In this document: positions 26,701 through 35,142 of the stretch, piece after piece
How the letters are laid out: every line of letters begins with the position of its first letter
Numbering within the stretch: the first letter of the stretch is position 1
Origin: Hirudo medicinalis
Taxonomy: Eukaryota > Annelida > Clitellata > Hirudinida > Hirudinidae
Direction of reading: 5' to 3'
Assembly: GCA_011800805.1 (NCBI GenBank)
Contig: MPNW01000068.1
Span: 1 to 55,716 of the forward strand
Length of the DNA stretch: 55,716 nucleotides
The notes under the pieces: generated by a model
The model's input: only the letters and a program-made list of their open reading frames with translations
What the model was told of the DNA's origin: nothing
Databases searched by the model: none
Program-made: the position numbers and the translations under genes

Positions 26701-29700
26701 CTGACGTCGATACGAGTTTTTAATAGATTCACGGGATTTCCCAGCTTGGTTTAGTGATTTCCAAGAGCTTGTAAAGTATAGAATTTACTTAACAATTGAT
26801 AAATATATCATTGTCTTGGGGAATTTTAGTATTTTCCTGGATTTTCAAAATGATTCACTTTTAGAAAATTTTCTTGATTGAGTTACACAATAGATGGAAC
26901 ACAAATGCATCAATTGTCTCTAATCAACCACTTATTCAACCTTTTACATCCATCATCTTCGTCCTCATTGTCACCATCACCACCATCATCGTCTAACATT
27001 TGCTCCTGAGAATTAGCAACTAAGCATATTATCTGTATATTTGTAATCATTTAAATTAAAAATTGTTGTTTTGCAGTCCATCAACAGTGTTTTCAAGTCT
27101 AAGGGACAAGATAAAGAAAGTTTGTTGCTTCCAATGTTTTTGGAGATGAAAAATTATTCTTCGAGTAGAACGTTTCGTTTAACACGGGCCATTCGTTCGA
27201 AACTAAGCACAGATTGTAGTCTGGAACCCTTTCCATTGTAATAAAAACAATGATTGGCATTAATAGCAGTAATAATTACAAACTTGAAATATGAGAACAA
27301 GTTGCAGAATGATGGCAAGAACTCTGTCGTCCAGCAATGCACATGCTGGCAATGTTTCCTCCTTAAATTCTGTCAAGTAACTTGGCAAATTGTTCTTGGG
27401 GGAGGACTCAAATTAGCGTTTGTTTAGGATCTTCCCATTCTCCTAAATCTCGTTACTGCCGACTTTTGTCTCGTCCTCGTCATTCGAGGAGTTAGGTCGA
27501 GTCTTCTCTTTTGGGGTCATCATTTGTCCTTTTTTTTGCATTTCAACCACTGCTTGCTTTTTATTGATTTACGTGCGACCAATGTCCGTGTTTGCTTTGT
27601 CGATTGTTGCTCGTACAAAGTTGAGTCATTCGAGTTGCGCACCTGCGAAAACATTCGCTCGGATTTTTTTGCAGTTCTTTGCAAAGAACTTGTCTTCACA
27701 TATTTTGCCTGCAAAAAAGGAGCCGATGAAAAAATCTCGAGCAAAACCGTAAGATCGGATTAACTGGAGATGTTTTCGGGGTCGTAGGCGGAGCTAGGTC
27801 GATTATATGCAAGATTATTTTAACAAATCAATGCTACTCGTGGAATTTTCATTTGCAGTTTCACAAATAAAGTGAATGCAGCTTGATAAATATAAAATAC
27901 CAGCAGTATTAAATATAATTGAGGTGCCAATCAGAAAGTGTTACAATTGAAAATGATTAAGTAATAATAACAATAATCATTAAATTTTAATTTTTAGAAA
28001 GCTAATTAGAGTTTACAAATGTAAGCAATGTTTTAAATCTGAAAGTCAATGTTGCAGGTCTGCAAGCAGTGTTTTCGCTGTTTGATAAAGACGGTGACGG
28101 ATTCATCGCCATGGAGGAGGTGGAAAAGGTTCTCCAGACGATGAACATCTCGACCTCGCAGGAGTACATCCGTGAAATATTCGAACAAGTCGACATGGAC
28201 GGTCGGCGGATCCTTTGTTTTGTCGTGCGGGATTTCCTTAGAAACGATCTTCGTTCGATCGCGTGCGGATCGGTTCGGCCGAAAGGAGCCTTTCGTCGGC
28301 TCGCTCCGATCGTCGATTGATTATCACTGCTCATGTTTATTGCAATCGACATTCAGAGAGTCCGTTTTATTTTTTTGACAGGAAACGGACGGATCGACTT
28401 CGAGGAGTTCGTCCTTCTGACCTCCCGGTACAAGAGTCCTCAATCGGACGAACGAGAGATCGAGGAAATGTTCGACCTGATCGACAAGGACGGAAGTGGT
28501 TCCATCGAAGCGAACGAATTGAAAGAGACTTTCGTTGCCATCGGAGTGCCTATCTCGGACAGGGACGTTGCAGAAATGATGAAGGAAGCCAAGGTGGAGG
28601 GAGACACCATTTACTATGACGGTTAATGTCTCCCTGCTTTATTCCATGGAATGGCAGTCGATCAACTCGATCGTGTGATTTGTTATTTTAAATAAATTAT
28701 TTAAATATTTTAAAATTAAATTCTAACCGTTCATTGAAAGTTGATTTGAATTTTTGATTTTAGATTTTGTGAGAATCATGAAGATGCTCCACCTCAGTCA
28801 TCCTACGAATGCTGTTAGTGTCCTTGGTGATTCATTTATCATTTCATTTATGAGATTTATGATTAAATGCTGAATGTATTGAAATATCTATTTTTATTTC
28901 AAAACAGTCAAAAGAAATAAAGACTTCTGAATGTCCTGAAGGATCGAATTCTCACAGGAGCGTCCAAAGAAACACAAGTTCCGGCAGGGATCGCGGTATT
29001 GCTTCAATGAAATGATCGTTTCATGTTTTCGTGAATCGTCTTCGTTTTTAAACGATGATAGTTTGTCAGGAGATTATAATTAACAGCAAAGACCATGATG
29101 TGACCTGTTGCTTAATTTGTCTTAAAGCCACCCATTTAGATGTTTTGATTCTTGAAAAGCGGCACGGTAATTGTATTAGAGAGGTACGATAGTCGCATTC
29201 GTTCGCATCCCGCAAACTGCTAATTTCCCAATTTTTTCCGAGTTTTGAGTTCAATTTGCTTCAATTGACTTTAGGTGTGATTTTTGTTTTCATGAAACAC
29301 TGGGATGAATGGCTTTAAAAGTGCACATTTAACGTTAAGTGCACAAAAACATTTAGAAGCATGTTTCCAAACAAGTATTGAAAGACAAATGTTGAACCTT
29401 GCATTCCTCTAGAATTCTTTCTGTCAATAAATAAGGTGGTACCAAGATCGATGCACTGCATAAGAATTATTTTTGTGTCGACGTGTAAATGTGTTTTATA
29501 TTTATTACATTGAGATTTGTTTTATTTTGTGTAGTTTATTTAAGCATTTAAACAGAAAAAAAATTAATGATATTTACGAGTCGTTCCGTTTCTCTTTGAA
29601 AAGTCGAACGCAAGTCGAGCAATCACAGACCTCAGCGCGTCTCCACGTCGAGTCAATCGTCGACAAATTCCAACCCTTGGGTGCCACCGACCTCGAGGAG

Positions 29701-31717
29701 GAGAAGATCCAGCTCGACGACCTGGGAAGCCTTCAAGGTTCGTTGCCGTGCTCTTATCATCTTACAATTACGATCTCGCGTCCGTGATAATGTGCGCTCG
29801 TGTTAGTAAAGGTTTTCAAGAATGCTTGTTGCTGTTAATTAGTCATCTAAAGGACCCCCTCCATGCTGATAAGGCTCTCCAAATGCTTAGGCGAATCTTC
29901 AGGCGATCGAGACACTTGCAAACAATCCAGTTTGTCATGCTCATAAACCCAGGTCGCGATGTAAATCCTGTTCGGAGAATCCCGCAACAACATTTGCATG
30001 CGACATCCTCCTAAATCTGATGATTTTGTTCACTTCAAACAATTGAAATAATGCAGGCACTGCAACTTGCGTGTTTTCAGTTTGCATTGATTGGAAATTG
30101 ATGTTTGCGTGTTACGAACAGTTTACTTGTTTGCTTATTTATAACGACACGAGACCACGCTTTTGACGTGTTGTCGAAAGCTCGGTCGTCGTTGCTGACG
30201 GCTTGCGATTTCGTTCCTCAGGTCTTTGACCACAACTGCGACGGTTACATATCAAAGAGGGAGCTGTTTGACACCATGAAGCAACTTGGAATCAAACTGA
30301 CCCTAGAGGATCTGAACGAGATGATGAAACAGGCAGACATCAACGGAGATGGAAAAATCGATTACTCCGGTCGGTCGTCATCGAGGTTCTTGTGATGTCT
30401 TGAGCGGTGGTCGTGCCTGTTGCTTTTCTTGATTACGTCACTTTGATCATGACGGTCGTCATCGTTTTGAAGTAATTTCTCGCAAATGATCTATATTTAG
30501 TCTTTGAATGTAGATTGTTGTTTTTTTTTTGCTTTTTAAATCGTCACTCTCGTGATATTCTTGGAAATTTTATCTCAAGAAACACTTCTGTCTCCATTAA
30601 AAGATTATCTTTAAGACAAAACAATCTTTCGAGCAGAATGTGTGGTTGAGTCCTTAAATAACAGCATCGATAATAAGTGGTGTTGATGCAACAGACCCGA
30701 ACTTGGGTTCGTTCGTGTTTATAATCCGAGGAGATTTGTCCGAGGCCGTCGTAATGCCGTATTTGTGACTGCTAATACCACTGCTCATATATCGATGTTG
30801 TTGCCCTGTCATTGCTGCTTTTGTATTAATGAATTTTTTCATATTCAAGCAAACATCGTGTTGCGAGGATAATCATTCGACATCATAAATCTTATTTTTA
30901 TCGCTTCACAACTATCATCATCACCTTTTCCGGTCGTTTCGGTCGAGGACTCGTTTGACGGAGTCCGTCGGGTTCGACCATTTGAAACTCATTCACCTGA
31001 AATAAGGCAACATGTTGCAGTGATGTGATTTAAATGTGCGATCAATTTATTGATCGAGTTTTTATTTTATTTTAGAGTTTTTTAAATTCGACGTTCTTTT
31101 TTTTTGCAGAGTTCGTCAAGTTAATGACTGGGACTTTCGAGAGCTATGCCGAGCAGGTACGGCATCATTCGTTTGCGATCTCTACATTTTTATTGCATTC
31201 TGTCACTGCAATGCATTAGGGAATGTAATTTGACCGAGTATTTTAATCGCAAATATTTTAATTAGTCTTATTTCCATTTCAAAATCCAGGCTGCACTTCT
31301 GCATAGGCAGTTGTCACAGAAAAGCAATACATCACAGAAGTTTGACGACCTTCCAGGTATTGAAGTTATTTTATTGTTGTTGGTGCAGTTCAAATCTGAT
31401 GAGCTATTATGAACTCCTTCTCATGGAAGTGCACATTGTTTGACAGGAGATGAGGAAATGAGGGCATCATTCAAAGTCTTTGACATCAACGGAGACGGAT
31501 TTATCGATCTTGCGAACTGAGACAGACTCTGAAAAGTTTCGGAAACCAGATGACCGAAGAAGAAGTGAGCAAGATGCTGACGTCTGCGGACTCGAACAAC
31601 GACGGCAGGATCGACTACGAAGGTATTTCTCAGTCATCGTCCACAATGAACGGAAGAGTAGGATTAAATTCTTTATCATTCATTGCAGAGTTCATCCAAA
31701 TCCTGCACTCGAAGTGA
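19005..31717 (+). CDS. Tandem calmodulin-like protein with sixteen EF-hands (one apparent frameshift)
   Basis: Twenty-one exons with agreeing phases: 19005-19017, 19250-19393, 19485-19594, 21717-21852, 22032-22072, 22230-22290, 23430-23573, 24546-24699, 25243-25343, 25635-25693, 27077-27119, 28058-28201, 28382-28621, 28764-28813, 28908-28995, 29604-29737, 30222-30369, 31110-31156, 31290-31356, 31447-31622, 31689-31717. They encode about 709 residues, starting MNRKALEEAF and ending [11 protein letters not shown] loops in order: [48 protein letters not shown] (degenerate); [48 protein letters not shown] (weak); [36 protein letters not shown], one beginning AKVEGD (degenerate); [46 protein letters not shown]. 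The linker before EF13 is Ser/Arg-rich. Exon 20 is 176 bases where 177 is needed; as printed, the frame stops at 31518-31520, after about 665 residues. No signal peptide or membrane segment is seen, so it is probably a cytosolic Ca2+ sensor or buffer. Transcript support is needed to prove all units are in one mRNA. Confidence 0.8.
20106..20290. repeat. Trinucleotide microsatellites (CAT)n and (GAT)n/(GTG)n
   Basis: Runs of cat/atc near 20113-20130 and gatgatgatg passing into gtggtggtgg near 20243-20285 lie in the third intron of the EF-hand gene. They produce a 180-codon open frame of low-complexity residues that I do not regard as a gene. Confidence 0.85.
20858..20985. promoter_or_regulatory. 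Cluster of CRE, E-box and GGTTAC motifs in intron 3 of the EF-hand gene
   Basis: A CRE tgacgtca lies at 20858-20865, and two cacgtg E-boxes (20890-20895 and 20903-20908) surround a gacgtc core. Four GGTT(A/G)C-type motifs follow at roughly 20-25 base spacing, the last being gttaccacggaaac (20972-20985), close to the RFX X-box pattern. The concentration suggests an intronic enhancer or alternative promoter, but this is motif reading only. Confidence 0.35.
21060..21590. repeat. Trinucleotide-rich intron DNA (GAT, TTA, GTT repeats)
   Basis: Runs of gatgatgatg near 21078, imperfect (tta)n from about 21416 to 21505, and gttgttgttg near 21562-21582 lie directly upstream of exon 4 (21717). They explain the poly-Leu and poly-Asn open frames on either strand here. 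Confidence 0.85.
23655..23775. repeat. Long (AAT)n microsatellite followed by (GAT)n
   Basis: About 25 near-perfect aat units run from 23656 to roughly 23732 and then change to gat/aat units until about 23775. A short cattg repeat (ttgcattgcattgcattg) follows. The block is in the intron after exon 7 of the EF-hand gene and should be highly polymorphic. Confidence 0.95.
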
Positions 31718-32163
31718 GAAGGACCTTTCTTTGTGGAACTTTCCCTCCATTGCTCAGTTTCAATTGCAAATGAATCCATCGTGTACATAGTATTTATCGG
31801 TGACACTGCACAGATGCAATTCATTAAACCAGCAAATAATTTTATCGATTCAGTTGCAATCGGCCATTTGGTGATTATATTGCGAAGGTGCACATTAAGA
31901 CTAATTTGTATCAATTTCATACCATATGCAAAGGACAAATGGCTCGTAGCAGCACTACTTGAAAGTCATCACTCACTTCTCATGACAATCTCTGTTGCAA
32001 GTTATTTCTATGTTTATAACTCACCCTATGATGGACCATGTTTGCAATTTCTTGTTTTTATCACTTTTTCATCAAAACCAGTACCCGTTGCTCTATCTCA
32101 GAAACCTTCCAGAATTTTGAGGGCATTCTGCAGCACATCTTCAGCGGTTTTGAAGTTTTCACT
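31718..32163. other. 3' flank of the EF-hand gene
   Basis: A 189-codon plus-strand frame (31733-32302) begins just after the stop. It has no recognisable domain or splice support and overlaps a SNARE-like relic on the other strand, so it is most likely accidental. Confidence 0.35.
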
Positions 32164-32420
32164 TTACCGAGATATGTGTTCATCGAGCGATCGGTTTTCA
32201 CGTCTTTCGATCGTCTTCAAATCAAGTTCATTACCAATTTCATTCGAGATGACCAAGCCGATGAAGGCGATGTTTTGCCGTGCGAAGTTCACCCGCTACT
32301 AACAATTCCATTTCCACTGTACATATTGCTCCACTTTGAACTGAGGTTCAAATGTTTTACATCAGCAGCGTTTTTATCACGAAGCTTGAAGTTCCACGGC
32401 CTCGATGAACTGGCCCACCC
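32164..32420 (-). pseudogene. SNARE-like (SNAP-25-family-like) coding relic
   Basis: On the minus strand, a frame ending at taa (32164-32166) reads NIAFIGLVISNEIGNELDL, then KTIERRENRSLDEHISR. The heptad hydrophobic spacing and the central acidic/amide residues (IGNELDL) resemble the last SNARE helix of SNAP-25-type proteins, and the stop sits where that family ends. Upstream, in a frame shifted by one base, is KHLNLSSKWSNMYSGNGIV. No ATG or clean splice sites were found. I read it as a decayed gene copy; the family assignment is tentative. Confidence 0.3.
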
Positions 32421-32424
32421 ATAG

Positions 32425-33640
32425 TGGGGTTCATCCTAAAATTTCATCGTTATTTTGATTTTTTGGTGATTCAAGTTAACAGAAAATAATTGCTTGTCTT
32501 AATATATCATCTTGAGAGCTGGGAAACACGTTTTACGAATAAATTTAAGACATTCGAAGAGAAATGCGCTGTGATATTTTAAGAAAGCAGGTGAGCTTCA
32601 TTGGTGATGCCTGGAAAATGCATTCGTGAGGAGATAAGTGTTGACCCCTCTGGCAATCTTTCAAAGGCGCGGAAATTCTAGAGCCCCGCACTCAGGTGAC
32701 CTTCAAGGCTCACATTAATCCTGGTGGAGTTGTGCCTATGTATTAACTGCTGGAGATTATTCTTAAATTCTCCCAAATGAAGCTGCTTCACCCTGTTCGA
32801 TTTCTTGAGTTGACAGCAGGCCCGTAAAATTATTCGCTTTTTTTAGAAGTCAAATTTTTTTATGTTCTTTTTCTATTTTATACCTTAATATTATTGGGAA
32901 AATAAATCTGTCCGTTCGAACGAATTGATTTGATCAATTCAATTAAGTAACAATGAATATAATTCTCGATGACGGTGTCTATCACTAAATAAAAAAAACC
33001 GGTTTATATGATGTTCCATAATTCTAGGAAAAAATTATGCCTCGGTGACCTTTCTATAAGTATTGCTGGTTATCCGGTATCTCGTGTTGGCTTTAGTAGG
33101 CTTATTGTGGATGAACACCTCTTTCAAATTTCACATCCATCACTTAATCAGTAAGATTTCCAGTAATGTTGGTATAATTTCTCACAAAAACAGCTATCAC
33201 TTTGTACTATTCCCTCGTGTATCCATATCTAAATTACTGCTACTTAATCTGGGCATCCAATTACTCTACTATCATAAGTCTATTACATATTCCTAAAACA
33301 AATTTCTACATGTTGCTTACCTTACAATAGTCACACAGAGCCTATTTTTAAACAATTAAAGATACTCGAGGTTCATCAAATACATCACTTTCATGGAGGT
33401 ATTCTCTAGTTCACCATATATTGCTTATTCTATTTGATCATCTATTTTCAAAAACATTGTCAAATATTTTTCTAAATCCATTATCAAACGTCGATCACTC
33501 CTTGGCCTGGATCAAGAATAGTTGCTAGTGTAGTTTCCAGGCATGCTGAGTGTAATAAGGAATTTAAAGCTAAATGAGATCGCCTGAGCTTCACTTTGAA
33601 GATTATGAACACTGCATGTAACACTCAAATGCTTTTAAAT
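32425..33640. other. Intergenic region, no gene seen
   Basis: AT-rich with a few short frames; no splice-bounded or domain-bearing sequence was seen. The right-hand part may contain long terminal repeat sequence of the gypsy-like relic that follows on the minus strand. Confidence 0.4.
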
Positions 33641-34440
33641 TTATATTAGCCCGCCATTGTAGATGCTACAATGTAGTCCCCCTCCAGAAATGGAGCAAGT
33701 GAAATCAATAATAACAATATTCTGACGAAATGTCACTTGTCTTTCTGATCTTATAGTTTTTGTAGTTTTCTTGTAGATCTGGTGGAATTGTAGGTATTGT
33801 GGAATTGAAACCCTTGACTTTGTTACGGTTTGGAGATGAAAGTTTGGCGATTTTGATTCTTGCTTGTGAGACGCAGTGAGAGGAGCCATCAGGGAACTCG
33901 ATATTAACTACGCTATCACTGGTATCCAGTATTTTATGTGGACCCTGATAAGGTGCTTCAAGGGGCTGTCTAACTCTGTCCACTCTGAGCCATACGAATT
34001 GTCCTGGTTGAACTTTAGAATGGGGTGAGAAATTGGCTTTGAGGTGGATGCCTACCGAGAATGCTGAAAAATCAATGAACCTCATTTACTTCTGTAACAA
34101 TTTAATGACTTCAAGCTGCTCATTTTTGTAGGGTTAACAGCAGATGAGGACCCAAAATGTCAGATCCAATGATGGCTGTAAATGGTGAAATGCCATTCTC
34201 ATTAGGAATTGCCCTTAAGCAAACCATGGGAAGAGCTATTAACCATTCTTCGTTGCGAGCCATGAGAACTGCTTTTAGAGTCAGGTGGAATCGTTCAACC
34301 ATCCCATTGGATTGAGGATAGTATGCTGCAGTGCGAAATCTATGAAAACCTATAGTACGTGACAGGGCTTTAAAAAGATCACTCTCAAATTGGCATACCT
34401 GGTCAATAGTGATGCAGAGGAACGCCGAATCGACACATCC
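33640..34440 (-). mobile_element. Ty3/gypsy-type LTR retrotransposon relic (integrase end of pol)
   Basis: Minus-strand fragments keep the order of a gypsy pol C terminus. First comes the end of the integrase catalytic core, with the family signature around FRTAAYYPQSNGMVERFH, then LPMVCLRAIPNENGISPF. A shifted frame follows with RVRQPLEAPYQGPHKILD and SSHCVSQARIKIAKL, typical of the integrase C-terminal region. Stops and frame breaks separate the pieces, so it is inactive. Past the coding end, a purine run (ctggaggggga on the minus strand, near 33680-33690) followed by tacattgtagc may be the polypurine tract and the start of the 3' LTR. Protease, reverse transcriptase and the other LTR are absent. 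Confidence 0.8.
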
Positions 34441-35142
34441 AGTGATTCAAGAATCAAATTTATAAGCTTTCAAACATCTTCATTAAATAGCTCTTCATTG
34501 ACTCACCACTATTTCTTTAACTTACTGTGTTCAACTCCCTATGCTAACATTTACTTCAAGCATTAAGTTCATGCCCATTCCTGTGGGCGTCCATCAGCGG
34601 GATTTCTCCCTTAGGACGTTCCTTTCTGGTTATCACTTCAGTCTTTAGTTGGTTTATTTTGAATCGTCAATTGTGAGCGTGCATTTAAAATCACTTGCTT
34701 TTTCGTTTTATTTTATTATTTGATGTTCATTTTTTAAAAATTAATAATAAATTAAACGTTACGTCGGAAAAAATTATACTAAAACTAGATTTGGTAATCA
34801 GCTGGAAAAAGAACAAGTCCTTGTAACACAATTCGTAGTCTTAGCCCTTAGCCAGAAAATACATTTTCACGTAAACGTATTCCATAAACAGAACGCTATT
34901 TTTTGATCGTCTAAGATTTCATTTTGCAAAGCACGTTCTTCAAAATTTAATTAGTAGCGTAGCGTCTGCTTGGAATTGTAAAACAACTCTTTCTAACTAA
35001 ATTTACTTTTAAATGTTCTTCGATATTCTGTTTACTGGCCCTGTGTTCCAAGTGCTAGCATAATAAGCATTCATTGCAGATAATAGTGGCTGGCAGAGTT
35101 TTGTATTGAGTTATTGAAATATATTGCTTTTTAAAATCAATT
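34441..35142. other. Intergenic region upstream of the BTB zinc-finger gene
   Basis: AT-rich, with no open frame worth calling. It must hold the promoter of the gene at 35143. No convincing core-promoter motif was found. Confidence 0.4.

Noticed and set aside
27520..27763. Paired open frames on both strands, 27520-27763
   Set aside because: They are mutual mirror frames in the intron between exons 11 and 12 of the EF-hand gene with no domain.
29473..29787. Alternative reading frame through exon 16 of the EF-hand gene
   Set aside because: Although open, its phase does not fit the preceding exon and does not join to EF13, while the other frame gives [13 protein letters not shown].
31733..32302. 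189-codon plus-strand frame after the EF-hand gene
   Set aside because: No domain, no homologous character and no splice logic; it overlaps a more protein-like relic on the opposite strand.
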